From Sipunculus nudus (lineage: Eukaryota; Annelida; Sipuncula; Golfingiida; Sipunculidae): a DNA stretch of 64,000 nucleotides. A program made the translations under genes and the position numbers. The stretch lies in NCBI GenBank assembly GCA_026874595.1, contig CM049309.1, forward strand, positions 72,276,926 to 72,340,925, read 5' to 3'. Under the pieces are notes generated by a model, which ran no database searches, was not told the DNA's origin, and was given only the letters and a program-made list of their open reading frames with translations. Shown here in pieces: positions 24,601 through 34,849 of this stretch (positions are counted from its first letter, which is position 1; the number at the start of each line of letters is the position of its first letter).

Positions 24601-27600
24601 ATAGTGTTTTTTTTAAAGACACCTAAGGAAAGTGTGGAATACTTAATAATCTTGTGATGGCTCTATCACTTTTGAATCTACTTACTCTGGAGCAAAAAAA
24701 TAAAATGTAAAATGTAATCAATGCTGAGAAAAAGAGTGTACAGAATCCATTCAGATAAATAGATTACAAGAATCTGAACTGTATAAAAATTGTTGAACTT
24801 GAAATTCTATTAATGAATAACTTTCCGTTCACAATTTAGATGTCCACACTAAGTTAAATTAGTATTATAAGTATTAACAGTGTCTAAGGAATATTTAATT
24901 GATTAAAAATTTATGATTTAAAATTTAATTGAAAATAGTGTGAAAGAAAAAAACTTTAAAAGCATAATAACCTTATGGTAAATATAACATAAATGAAACC
25001 AGGTAGAAATGCTCATCTGTAATCACACAGTTTTGTAAAACAAATAAGTGACAACAAAAACATGTCAAAAACCAATACTGAATCCTTTCATATTTGTTAC
25101 GGTGAACTGATCATGATTAGCAGTCTTGTGAGGTGACCATTGAACCATGGGATTTGTGTGCCATTCCGTGCTGCCATTCTGGGACAAGCCTGAGATCTGT
25201 GCTGTGGTTATCTGTCAGAGATAAAGCTGACTTTATGAAGATTAATGATACATCTGTCTGTCTCTCAAGTACACAGTATCCACCACCATCATCACGTCTC
25301 TCTGTAGATACACCAGATTTCATCTGGACCTACCAGTGATTGATATAAAACTGCTTGCTCTTTTTTTTCCCAGATTTTACAACAGATTCATAGATTTTAT
25401 CCAGATCAAAGACTGCTTGATGTAGAAGCATATTTCTTCATCATTCAGATGCTGCAGCTCAGATCTGTGCAGGCATTGTATGGTCATCTTAGCTTTTGTA
25501 AAACTGCCCTTTTCTTCCTGCAGAACAATTTCTTAAGGATAAGAAGAATAAAAATTCTTAAACTCTTAAAACAATACCATCATGGAGCACTTATCACATT
25601 AATATGTGTAATTGTATCCGCCAAAACGAAGTTTTGCGGATACAATGTTTTTGACTGGGTTCCGCCGCTGCCGCCGCGGCGTTCGTTTCCGGAGAACTCC
25701 TCTGAGACTACTGGATGGATTTTTCTGAAACTTACACCAATTATCAGGTCACATGTGAACTGGTGCCTAACCAATTGCCGTTGACCTCTGACCGTTACTC
25801 TCTGCCCAGCATCCATTTGTGTGTCTGTTTTCACACATAAACCCACATATCTCGGGAACCGTTTGACCGATCAGGAAAAAAAATTGTACAAATGTAGCCC
25901 TTGGAGAGCTTTATAACATACATAAAAAATGGTGGTGCCACCTACAACCATATTTGCACAGTGTCCATCTGTGCATCTGCCTTGGGTTAAAATCACTCAT
26001 ATCTCTGTAGTGGTTTGACTAATTCACCTGAAATTCGGCATGCGTATACATCCTGGATAGGTTTCTTGATTTTATGACAGATGGTGCCACCAACATTCAC
26101 GTTTACACTGCAGACATCCAAGCTCATATCTTGGGAACCATTTGACCGATTGGGCCAAAATTTTGCATATGTATTGATCTCACATAGCTCTTTATCATAC
26201 ACAAAACCAGTGGCGCTTACCTGCAGCCATTTTTGCACAGCATCCATCTGTTTGTCTGCTGTGGGATAAAATCACTCATATCTCAGCAGTGGTTTGACAT
26301 ATCTGCCTAAAATTTTGCAGGTTTATATATCCTGGACAGCTCTCATGAGTTTATGACAGGTGGCACCACCTGCGTTCTAGTTTATGCTGCAGACATCCAA
26401 GCTCATATCTCGGGAATCATTTGACCAATTGGGCCATAATTTTGCCTGTGTATACATCTCACGTAGCATTTTATCATACGCAAAACTGGTGACACCACCT
26501 GTAACCATTTTTGCACAGCATCCGTCTGTTTGTCTGCCGTGGGATAAAATCACTCATATCTCGGCAGTGGTTTGACATATCTGCCTAAAATTTTGCAGGT
26601 TTATACATCCTGGACAGCTCTCTTGATTTTATGACAGGTGGCGCCACCTACATTTAGTTTATGCTGCAGACATCCAAGCTCTTATCTCGGGACCCGTTTG
26701 ACCGATTGGGCAAAAGTTTTGCATGTGTATAGATCTCACATAGCTCTTTATCATACGCAAAACTGGTGGCGCCACCTGCAACCATTTTTGCACAGCATCC
26801 ATCTGTTTGTCTGCCATGGGCTAAAATCACTCATATACATGTTGTGGTTTGACTTATCTGCCTAAAATTTTGCATATGTATACAACTTGGGCAGCTTTCT
26901 GGATTTTGTGGTAGGTGGCGCAACCTACATACACATTTCGGCTGCAGGCATCCATGCTCATATGCAACACTTCACTCTGTTTCCCCTTGCCACTCAATCC
27001 ATGCCTCACTTCACCCGTTCCACTCTGATTTTGGCGGATACACATATTCGCTTGTTGACTACCCGTATTCTAGTTAGTATTTATGTCTTTCCCCCCTCAT
27101 GGGGAGACGTTTTTATTGCCATCGTCTGTCATCGTCTGTCTTCATCCGATCTGTAGGATATCTTGTGAATGTAATAACTTTTGAAGGGCTGCATATTTTC
27201 CTCCAAAATTTGAAACCCTCATTGTTCATCCCAAAATCTTAGAGAAGTGCAAAACCTAGTGACCTTGACCTTCATTTTCAAGGTCAAAAATGATATTCTT
27301 GTGAACCTCTTAACTTTTGAAGTATCTACATTTTGTCCTCAAATTGGGTACACCAGTTGTTCCGACCAAGTTCTTGGAGAAGTTCGAAACATGGTGACCT
27401 TGACCAGAATCTTCAAGGTCAAATCAGCCAAATTTTTTTGTGAGCTCAATAACTTTTGAAGGGCTGCATATTTTTCTCCAAAATTTAAAACACTCATTGT
27501 TCATCCAAAAAGCTCAGAAGAGTTCGAATCCTTATGACCTTGACCTTCATCTTCATGGCCAAATCTGCCACAATGTTAAATTTTTGTGAAGCCCAGAACT

Positions 27601-28586
27601 TTTGAAGTATTTCACATGTTGCCCCCAAATTTGGTACACTGATTGTTCCTGCAAAGTTCTCAAAGGAGTTTGAAAGCTGGTGACCTTGACCAATATCTTT
27701 AAGTTCAAATCAGCCAAATTATAGTTATTGTCTTGTCAACGTTATAACTTTTGAAGGGTTTTATATTTTCCTCCCAAAATTGAAACACTGATTGTTCCTT
27801 CCAAAATCTTGGATGAGTTTGAAACCTTGAGACCTTGACAGAGTCAGCTCGCTCACTATGTCTTCATTGATATAACCTATATGCTAATTGGGGGGGGGGG
27901 GGAGACCATCTTTGAGAGCTTTCTCTAAACAAGACATAATATATCCATGCACTTATCTCAGGAAGGGTTTGACATAGCAGCATGAAGTGACTTTTGCATT
28001 TCAATAGATCTTGGATATTTTTTTTATATGTCAAATAATAGTGGCACCACCTAGTACAGGCATTTTAACAATAATTAAGTCTATCTGTGCTTCTGTTCTT
28101 GGTGAAAATCACACATATCCCAGGAGTGGTTTCATATATTAACCTTATATTTGACATGGCCAAAGATCTGGGATAGCTTCATCTTGTACAAAGACTGATG
28201 GTGCCACCTACAGTAATTCATTTTGTGCTGTCTGTCCATGCCTTTTGGGATATTTTGGCATCTCTGATGTGAAAAATTTGGAAGGCTCTCATGTAATGAG
28301 ATATCCCTGATCCTCAATTAATCCTTGCCCCTGTGATTGGACAAATATATTTAGTTGCCTATGGACTATTCTAATTCACATTTGTCTTTTTCTGATTTGT
28401 AGACTTCCCTATTTTGAGACGAGTGCTGCCACCGGTCAGAATGTTAGCAAAGCTGTAGATTGTCTTCTGGACTGTATAATGCAGAGGATGGAGAGATGCA
28501 TCGACAAAACTTCCCTGCCTGCTAAAAACGGTAACGCCATAGATAAAGACCCAGATGAACCTAAACAAGGCGGCTGTGCGTGCTGA
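556..28586 (+). CDS. Rab27: Rab27 small GTPase gene (5'-partial; join 556-641, 15240-15467, 28403-28586)
   Basis: Rab27 is a prenylated Rab GTPase. In animals it docks and tethers secretory and lysosome-related vesicles at the plasma membrane through Slp/Slac2-type effectors (family knowledge). The three exons join in phase (2/1, 2/1) into 165 residues of a protein usually about 220 long. Visible parts are the Rab27-specific loop ([20 protein letters not shown]), switch II/G3 (WDTAGQERF), [21 protein letters not shown]4 (NKAD), G5 (ETSA), and the C-terminal CAC prenylation motif before the stop. The P-loop exon lies left of the window. The long insertion before switch II and the LTNEQSF...[10 protein letters not shown] segment separate it from Rab3 and Rab8. 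Invertebrates usually have one Rab27, so no A/B call is made. The introns are very large (14.6 and 12.9 kb) and full of repeats. Confidence 0.96.
2498..2640 (+). mobile_element. Truncated PIF/Harbinger-like MITE (left part only)
   Basis: It starts GGCCAAAAAATAAAAAGG and runs through TATGGTTCTCAGGCAC, AAATCAGTGCGGG and AAAATGTCATATGAT. It aligns closely with the complete copy at 37931-38131. The right inverted terminus is missing: the copy stops where the next element (GCTTGGCTGACT...) starts at 2641. Confidence 0.65.
2685..2733 (+). repeat. (TCCG)n microsatellite
   Basis: About 12 near-perfect TCCG/TCTG units stand just inside the 5' end of the element starting at 2641. The same placement is seen at 11158-11180 and 17000-17052 and, in reverse complement, at 60084-60099. 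Confidence 0.9.
3518..3540 (+). repeat. Poly-C run (23 C)
   Basis: An uninterrupted homopolymer of 23 C, preceded by CACCACCCCAAT. Its length in the assembly may be unreliable. Confidence 0.95.
6163..8067 (+). repeat. Local A-B-B'-A' duplication
   Basis: Two kinds of unit are repeated. A (about 6163-6701) and A' (about 7527-8067) share GTGCTACAGATGTCACATTT, a segment ending in TAACAAAACAAACAGCTTCC, and TGGAGATCCATCCATTTATC. Between them, B (about 6652-7017) and B' (about 7018-7390) share GATTTCTCAAGGTT, TGATTAAGGTGTTGAA, CTCCATCCATATTGGGACAC and AACATTGCCAGCAGTA. The units are about 540 bp (A) and 370 bp (B) and moderately diverged. No coding potential is visible. The arrangement suggests tandem duplication of B inside an older duplicated A, or a composite element. 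Confidence 0.8.
7088..7170 (+). repeat. Degenerate tRNA-like segment (possible SINE head)
   Basis: TGTTGCCGAATGATTAAGGT resembles a Ser/Leu-type tRNA D-arm/A box. CCCCAGTTAGAACCCTGC, 35 bases on, resembles a B box/T-arm. The B copy at about 6733-6795 keeps the A-box part (GTTGCCCAGTGATTAAGG). It is too degraded and lacks an acceptor stem, so it is not a working tRNA. A tRNA-derived SINE is the simplest reading; chance resemblance remains possible. Confidence 0.3.
11107..12392 (+). mobile_element. Helentron/HINE-like element with 290-bp tandem core
   Basis: GCTCAGCTG at 11111-11119 is the exact inverse of CAGCTGAGC at 12360-12368. After the left repeat come GTCTGTCC/GGCCGTCCG microsatellite remnants. 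The core has two units of about 290 bp, each made of two related halves of about 145 bp (TTTGGGGTCA... GGTCAAAGGTCAAGGTC... CACAAATTAGTTTA...). After the right repeat comes the perfect palindrome GACCCATGGGTC (12374-12385), then CCTAGTT. It has no coding capacity, so it is non-autonomous. The class call is inferred from architecture. Confidence 0.65.
11596..11664 (+). repeat. (CTGT)n / (CCAT)n compound microsatellite
   Basis: CTGT units at about 11596-11627 are followed by CCAT units at about 11629-11664, inside the tandem-repeat element at 11107-12392. Confidence 0.9.
12846..14575 (+). mobile_element. Helentron/HINE-like element, copy 1 of the GTATCCGCC family
   Basis: The 5' end GTAATTGTATCCGCC is identical in copy 2 (25610). 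GTATCCGCCAAAAC plus GTTTTGCGGATAC form a hairpin there. The core is about five 280-bp tandem units (periods 280, 280, 279, 261), each holding the palindrome GGTGGCGCCACC or a variant twice, so the unit is itself a diverged dimer of about 140 bp. The 3' end has GGCGGATAC (14533-14541, inverse of the 5' repeat), the stem-loop GTAGTCG-CTTGT-CGACTAC (14544-14562), then CCGAATTCTAGTT. Both copies end at the same TTCTAGTT. It contains no transposase. Confidence 0.7.
15240..15467 (+). CDS. Rab27: Rab27 exon: switch II end to G4 region
   Basis: The exon is 228 nt (1 + 75 codons + 2). The acceptor is TTTTTTGACAG and the donor GG|GTAAGT. It encodes [20 protein letters not shown], then [40 protein letters not shown] and [19 protein letters not shown] is the G4 guanine-specificity motif. 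The high identity to Rab27 proteins here fixes the family. Confidence 0.96.
18341..18436 (+). repeat. 32-bp tandem repeat, 3 units, with DR2 motifs
   Basis: Units start at 18341, 18373 and 18405 (CAGGTCAAGAGTTCACTCAG and variants). Units 1 and 2 contain exact AGGTCA-NN-AGTTCA direct repeats (18342-18355 and 18374-18387). Unit 3 has AGTTAA in the second half-site. A poly-G run of 19 follows at 18458-18476. Confidence 0.85.
18458..18476 (+). repeat. Poly-G run (19 G)
   Basis: An uninterrupted G homopolymer; its length is likely unstable or uncertain in the assembly. Confidence 0.95.
19540..21270 (+). repeat. Old degenerate tandem repeat, interrupted
   Basis: Diverged units recur with the order GGCCTATAAAATGAC/GGGCCCATGAAAAGACC - GAGAGTTCCA/TTTCAGGAGAG - TATGTAATGCACT - CAGAC/TCATATT - TACTGT/TATGTCA - GAAGTCAAACATAC. 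Copies are visible near 19550, 19880, 19970, 20930 and 21060. About 20060-20865 breaks the array with unrelated sequence that ends in a pogo-like terminus (20690-20865). Confidence 0.5.
20690..20865 (+). mobile_element. Fragment with pogo/Tigger-like terminus
   Basis: It contains TAGTGAGTTGTCCGCTTTACTGAG-like sequence (20734-20756), then TTACTGAGTTGTCGCC, and ends GGAGTTTCACTGTA at 20865. A terminus of the form ...TTCCACTG-TA is typical of pogo-like elements with a TA target site. The opposite end (TACAGTG...) is not found to the left, so this is a 3' fragment. Family assignment rests on the terminus only. Confidence 0.4.
21990..22100 (+). repeat. Remnant of a GGGGATCCAGG-type inverted repeat element
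   Basis: AGAAGGGGATCCAGGGGG (about 21998) and CTTGGATCCCCCCCTTG (about 22081) form an imperfect inverted pair resembling the termini at 56593-56773. It is degenerate and no target duplication is evident. Confidence 0.35.
25610..27075 (+). mobile_element. Helentron/HINE-like element, copy 2 of the GTATCCGCC family
   Basis: It is homologous to 12846-14575 over the whole length, with the same 5' edge (GTAATTGTATCCGCC) and 3' edge (TTCTAGTT). Here the subterminal repeats are better kept: GTATCCGCCAAAA (from 25614) and TTTTGGCGGATAC (from 27029) are exact inverses over 13 bp. The core again has tandem units of about 250-280 bp with GGTGGCGCCACC-type palindromes. The 3' hairpin is weaker than in copy 1 (ATATTCG-CTTGT-TGACTAC). 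Flanking sequences differ, so these are independent insertions and not a segmental duplication. Confidence 0.7.
27083..28310 (+). repeat. Tandem-repeat element with 140-bp units (end not defined)
   Basis: It begins with the hairpin CCCCTCATGGGG and GACGTTTTTATTGCC, followed by ATCGTCTGTC repeats. Units of about 140 bp follow, each with TGACCTTGACC (27260, 27395, 27535, 27681 and a degraded one near 27830). A run of 13 G (27890-27902) precedes further sequence related to the 125-140-bp units of other elements here (GGTTTGACATA, GGCACCACC, about 27950-28240). I could not find an inverse of the 5' end, so the right border is unknown. Confidence 0.5.
28403..28586 (+). CDS. Rab27: Rab27 terminal exon: G5 and prenylation tail
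   Basis: The exon has 184 nt (1 + 60 codons + stop). The acceptor is TCTGATTTGTAG. The first base completes a Gly codon after KY. It encodes [20 protein letters not shown], then [20 protein letters not shown] and a hypervariable tail ending QGGCAC. ETSA is the G5 motif. The final CAC is a CXC-type double geranylgeranylation site, so the protein should be membrane-anchored. Confidence 0.96.
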
Positions 28587-28938
28587 AACCATGTGAGGAA
28601 TGTGAAAATGACATGTCAGACTGTATGTGACAGATCAAGACTTCTTGTGGTATTTTTAAATGAATAACAGTGGTGAGATTGGAGATCTGGCAAAACTCGA
28701 TAATATGGAGTAAGCTCTGTTTCATCACGTCCATCCCACCAATATTTTCTACTTGGCAGTTGATTTCCTACAGTTTAATTAAAAAATCTATCTAAGACTA
28801 AATGGCCTAACTACAAAATGTATAATGAAAAAAAAAATTTGGTCATTAATATCTGTTGACTCTGAAATATGAAGTAGGATTTTTATAGCATGCTAAATTG
28901 ACTAGCTCTGGTCAAAGATAGTGATTGTAGATATTAAA

Positions 28939-28944
28939 AATAAA
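28939..28944 (+). terminator. Candidate polyadenylation signal AATAAA (Rab27)
   Basis: This AATAAA lies 353 bases after the Rab27 stop. Others follow further away, for example near 31020 and 32862, so the site actually used is uncertain. Confidence 0.3.
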
Positions 28945-29859
28945 GTCTATACATGACTGTGACAGCTAAACACTTATTTGGTCTACAATATTTGAAAAAT
29001 ATAATAGGCCTTAGTTATGATGGCTATAAATATGTTGACATAATTTATAACTGTACCTCTCTGGAAAGAATATCAAAAGGGTATGAAAATATGTATGCTA
29101 GTAATTCCACACAGTTATATGGTTAATTCCACTGTAGATTTATGGTCTTTCACATGTAGCTAGCTTTATGGTAATTCTGCATGTGGTCTTATGATAGATA
29201 CTTCTACATGTAGGTTTATGATATTCCAGATGTAGTATTATGGTAATGAAGTTTTTGCTTGTTTTTTTTTTGTTCAAAACTGAAGCCAAAACACAATGAT
29301 TGACAAGTGGTGGTGAAATATAGTAAATTTCCTGGAAATATCATCTGTAGATATCATGTACAGTTAGCATTTATTCTTGTATGTAAATTAGAGGAATGGT
29401 AATTAAGCATCTACCAGCTGTATATTTACAATGCTGTCATTTTATTTTTATCAGAGATTTGTACATTCTGTATTGTCATGAATATATTTAAAAGGGCCCT
29501 AATAGTGTTTTTTGTTTGGAGCAACTATGACATATATTTAATTACCATAAGTACTTATATTTAATCACCATTAATACACTATAAAAGTGGTCATATCTAG
29601 TGATATTAGAGGAAGTTAGAGTACATATTATCTTGTATATTGTGTATATTTTTTTAAACTTAGAAGAAGAGAAAGAAAGTATCAAGAGCATTATTTATGG
29701 CTTTACCTGAATAGTCCATTGACAGATATGATATTTTTGCATGCTGTGAATATTTAAGAAGAGAGAATCGTGTACACATTCTTTTTGATACACTTCATCA
29801 GTGTCACTGCTGTTTCCTTTAAACCGTCTGTATAGATTACTAACAAGCATATTGTGAAA

Positions 29860-29940
29860 TACAGTATAACCTTGATAATCTGAACAATTCTTTGAGCATC
29901 TGGATAAAAGGGGACCAGCTGAAAAATTGTAAGTCATTTT
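29860..29940 (+). mobile_element. Possible pogo/Tigger-like fragment
   Basis: TACAGTATAACCTTGATAAT followed by CTGAACA resembles the 5' terminus of pogo-like elements (TACAGT..AACCT). No matching inverse end is clear. Confidence 0.35.
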
Positions 29941-30299
29941 GGTTGATATATGAACTATAGTTTACACACCTTAGTATCTAACTCTTTGATGATAAAAAGA
30001 ATACTTTCTTTTAAATCTCTGTATAACGTCTCTGTATTCTTGGGATTCAAAGTGATTGACCACACCATCAATACTGAAGAAACTTCAGTAATACTGGCAT
30101 CTTCATGCCTGAAAGATTGACAATATATTTCTCTTTTGAAATCTAGAAAACTGCATTCTAAGGATGTGAGCTGCCACCCTGAAGGGGGTTCCGGCTGTGG
30201 GATGCTCCCAAAACTGTTTGCATTCACCTATTTAGCCCATATTCCCAGTTTCATGTGTTCAAAAATGACTGTACTTTTGTGAATATTCCTTGTTGTCAT

Positions 30300-30472
30300 G
30301 TTCCTGAATCTGGATCATTTGTCAGATCCACACAGATTAATTCTTCATTGGCCCATTCCGGAAATGCCCTGAAAATTTCATGAGATTCTGTTCATGATTG
30401 CATGAGTTATTTTGTGAACAAACACACACACATATGATGATGAATGCATACCCTCCTGGCAGAGGCAATAAG
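30300..30472 (+). repeat. Dispersed repeat, copy in + orientation
   Basis: It shares TTCTTCATTGGCCCA, AAATGCCC(T)GAAAAT, TCATGAGATTCT, CATGATTGC and ATACCCTCCTG.CAGAGGCAA with the reverse complement of 44258-44420. It ends in TACCCTCCTGGCAGAGGCAA. The family is not identified. Confidence 0.6.
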
Positions 30473-31394
30473 ATGAGTTGGGTTCTCTCTTTGATATTCT
30501 GTTCTATAAATTTTCAGGTATCTGTGGTTATGCTGCATATGTTAAGGTGCCCTGTAGCTCTTTTGGGGAGGTGTTCTCTCCATTATGATGGTGCATTGGG
30601 GCACATATTTGCCCAAACTGGGCTAACCAAGGCTGGGTAACAGTATAAGCAGGCAAGCGGGATGGTTTCAAATTGTCACCATGGGATACAATGTCTGGTG
30701 CTGTGGTTTCCCGATAAAAGTTTAACACTTACAGCCTACTGGGTAGACATCATTCTATGACACCGCACTACAGATTATGCTATTTATGGATAAAGCAGCT
30801 TGTGTATTAAATTCCCAAAAGGTAAGCTAACCTTTCGGTATTGAATATTTGCTCTGGAGACCTGCTGTTACTGGGAGTAGTGCCGTGCATGATGGATTAC
30901 ATACATCGTGCATTACTAAGAACATCCGTGTTACATGTCAAACTGTAGCCACTGCAGAAGATACTACCCACAAAAGCATTCTGGTCCACATCAATGAGAA
31001 GTTCTTCAGAGATTATAAATAAATATTTTTCAATTTCATGTAGTTTCCTGATATCAAGACTAGTTGAGTTAACTTCTGTACATCAAGGTAGACAGAATTG
31101 GTAAATTAACATTTATTATATTTCAAACCTTAAGTCTGATGGATCTTGCTATTTCATAGACAATGGATCCAAGACATTGTACCTCTCTGCTCGTTAAAAT
31201 TAACCTTTACATGGGTGCTCTAACAGTTCAGTAGGAAGTGCAATGTTATACACTAAGTAATGTGATTTTGTCACCGATTGACTTATAGAAAACACATAAT
31301 TCTATAAATGCTATAGAAACTTTCCAGATTAAGAGAATATTGAGATTTACTTGATATTCTGTATTCACAATAGATGTCAACTGTAAATAATAAA

Positions 31395-31395
<1 letters not shown>

Positions 31396-31442
<47 letters not shown>
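31396..31442 (+). repeat. (GT)n(AT)n microsatellite
   Basis: A short GT start followed by about 20 AT units. Confidence 0.95.
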
Positions 31443-31445
<3 letters not shown>

Positions 31446-33109
31446 CAGGTGTTATGGATGAATGATTGATACTGAACTTTTAGCTGTCAAGGAAAACAAG
31501 CTGTGGCTACATGCACCTTTATCAATATTATTTGTCATATTTATATTTTCTGGTTCTTTATTGTACTGTGAATTTTCATGAGTTGTGAAATTCTAGCCTA
31601 GGAGGGAAAAATTGAATTATTAATGATGGTATTCTTTTTTTATAATTTCATCTTTACATTTATTTAGTTATCTAAGCCAATGTCTTGCACAACCACAAGA
31701 GTTATTTTTGAAGATTTAAGACTTACCGGTTGTATGATTTATAATTGACATGTGTTTCTATGGAAATGTGACAATAATGAGGAAATTTAAAATGGGTAGC
31801 TGTTTTAGAACATGGTGGTCAAGCAGAGATTCTTAATCATAATACTATGAGAAATGCAAGTGTTACCCTGCAAATAATGGAAAATCATTTTTTGAAAATA
31901 TATTTTTGTGTCCATGGGCATCACAGTTAAGTCGAATGATGTTGTATCTTGAGTAAAATTCTGCATCTTAAAAAATGCGGGTCATGTTGCCCTAATAAAG
32001 CTCCAATGAGCACTAAAAGAGGTGTGCTTATAATCAACAATATAATGGACCAATCAGAGGACTCCATTCAGCTCTGTCCATAAATTTGGAAACCAATAAC
32101 TTTTTTCAAAGAAATATAATATTGTAAGCAAGAAATACATTTTTTTGGGTGCAGAATACCAAGTGTGATGATAAATCCTTAAACCAAAAAAAAGAGAAAC
32201 AATGTTAAAACATGGTAGAATTGACCTTAGTATACAGACACATTCCTTTCTGTATAAAGTATATATTTTTATAACTATGCATAGATTAGCACATATTTTA
32301 GAGAGCTTATGTTTGTTTGCTGTGAATACTGAACTATATTTTCCATAATCTCATTTAGTTATATACTCCGCTCTGTGTGGTATATGTATACAAATTTACA
32401 AACATATGAATGGTGATACTGCTTTATTTATGATGAACTCTTGAGTCTCTAGTGCTGCCTTCCACCCAAAGTCTACCTGGCCCTTCATCTCTCACTCTCT
32501 CTCTATCTCTCTGTCTCAGTCTTCCTCCCTGGCACACCCACACACAGATATATTACTGTTGAGCTATAATGTGATTTTTATCATTTATAATTTTGTGACT
32601 ACACTCAGTACAAATACTGCAGGTAGTATATGAAAGATAATTGAAGTTCATACTGCAGACAACTGCAGAAAAACTGCAGAATTTGAAAAGAAAGCTGGAT
32701 GATATGTATTATATTTGAATGAGTGGAAAATTGAACTGTAATAACCATTATATCCATTCATTTGTGAAAATCAGTGTCTCAAGCCCTGTGTTTGTTTTGT
32801 ATATACATCATTTCTCCCTACAGCTGAAATATATGATAATATCCATGACAAGTTATGGAATAAACCCTTCATTAATATGATGTTAAGAAAAACATAGCTG
32901 CTTTGTGTTTATTAAGAGCTGAATGATAAATTAAATTTGCATTTAGCTGAGTTCTTAATACTCTGGAGGCATGTTTTTCTTAAAGATGCACAGTGCTTAC
33001 ATGTGATCCATCTTTGACATGAATAATAAGACTCAGTTTTATAAAATCTTGAAAAAAAGTTCAGTTATATATAATAATGCTGCTTGAGACACTGTAAGGG
33101 ATTGTATTG

Positions 33110-33111
<2 letters not shown>

Positions 33112-33192
<81 letters not shown>
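33112..33192 (+). repeat. (AT)n microsatellite, about 40 units
   Basis: A pure AT dinucleotide array of about 81 bases. Confidence 0.95.
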
Positions 33193-33196
<4 letters not shown>

Positions 33197-33886
33197 CATC
33201 AAAATCACAAAATTTATGAAAATTTAGTAATTTGTCCATTTAGGGTAAAGGATTTTATTATAAAGATGTATAATAAATTATGACATTTAAATACATCTAT
33301 TCAATTGACCTTTAAATAAATTTTTCAAAACACGTTCCTTTGAATACTAGAACTTAATATAAAAATGTATGATAAAAGAACGTAGTACTGGTAACATTTA
33401 GTTCCAGCTATCCTTTATTTCATAAATGTCATTGTTTTCCAGGTCAGTTTAAAAAGAAATATAAATAAATGTCAGTAACCCCCTTGAAATCATATGGCAT
33501 CATATAATAAAGTACTCGTGTTTAAATCCGTTGGTTTTCTAAATGTTTGTGTACATGAGATATAAATAATTTGCAGCATAGCATTGATTAGTCCATAGGC
33601 CAAATGATAAAATCTCTGTATGTTAAAAAAGTCATTTTTATGTCATTGTTATTGGCTGAAGAGCAAACCCTCTCAGCCTTTTGGTTTCCACGGAAACCAA
33701 CACCTAAAATTAGTTTCCGTGCAGATGATCCCTGCAATCCATGACAGTCTTAATCACTGTTTTGATGAATCCTTTATACTTGGTGAATTACTGCTCCTTT
33801 CATGGTCCTGTAACTGTCCAAATATCGATACCAGGGCAACTGACGATACTGATAAATTTGAATACTGGTGCACTGTTACAGCCCTA

Positions 33887-33899
33887 ATATGTATATGTA

Positions 33900-33939
<40 letters not shown>

Positions 33940-33968
33940 CATTTATATATATATATGTGTGTGTGTAT
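33887..33968 (+). repeat. (AT)n/(GT)n compound microsatellite
   Basis: TATATG and AT repeats, interrupted, ending in GTGTGTGTGT. Confidence 0.9.
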
Positions 33969-34782
33969 AATATTAAAACATCGGTGTGAGAGATGGATGC
34001 ATGCATTCGTTAAAAGAATATGTATAGCATGGGAAGCACATTACAGCCAAGTACGTACATCAGTCGGAACCTTATTCTCTAGTTCATTGCAGGAATATTT
34101 TTTCTCAAAGATACGGACTGATAGTCCTCAAAGATAGTCTGCATTACAAGACTGAGATGGATGGCTGCTGCAAGAGATAATGGGGCTAGTATTAAAACAC
34201 ATCTTCTTGTAATCTTTGTCAGGGCCGTGCCCACAGGCTGCAGAGCGGATCACCTGCTGTCCGTTATTGATTATCGGGAATAAAATTCTTATCTTGAAAT
34301 GGTTTTGTGTCAGCTGCAACAAATTCAATCAACTTCAACCCAACACCCAAGGTCCTGCCCTCTGGTGGACACGGAGGACATTAATTATATCATTCAATGT
34401 GCAGGAATGTGGAAAGTTAGACCATACATTTACAACATATGCTAACTGGTGTTCCAGAAATATTATTTTGAGGTATACTTAACAATAGAACCTTGTTTTT
34501 AGAGCCCTCCATTATACTGAGGTTGAACGAAAGTAACAAATGGCAAACTGCAATTATATTAGGTGGTTTTAGTCTATGTGTGTTTAAGATGGTAATTCAA
34601 ACATCTTTTGTCTGGGTCTGCCTAGTCAAAATAAAAAATTCTTCAGTCGATCGAATTTGTAATTTCTTACACTGAAGATATGTACATGCAAAATAAAATG
34701 CCCTGCCATATTTGTATATTTGTATTTAAATTACAAACATATTGCATACATATATAAAAAATGTAAATGTAAATATGTATCA

Positions 34783-34795
34783 ATATATATATATA

Positions 34796-34846
<51 letters not shown>
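34783..34846 (+). repeat. (AT)n microsatellite
   Basis: An AT array with one TAAAT interruption near the left end. Confidence 0.95.

Positions 34847-34849
<3 letters not shown>

Larger units (their letters stand above)
15468..28402 (+). other. Rab27 intron of 12.9 kb, repeat-rich
   Basis: The donor is GTAAGT at 15468 and the acceptor TCTGATTTGTAG ends at 28402. Listed separately are tandem-repeat elements at 16962-19052, 19540-21270, 25610-27075 and 27083-28310. In 15468-16961, 21271-21980, 22110-25609 I see no exon, RNA gene or named repeat. A 120-codon open frame near 23849 has no recognisable domain. Confidence 0.7.

Noticed and set aside
33039-33239. Open frames of alternating Tyr-Ile on either strand (33039, 33620, 33868, 57132, 63611-63874)
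   Set aside because: These are direct translations of (AT)n microsatellites.
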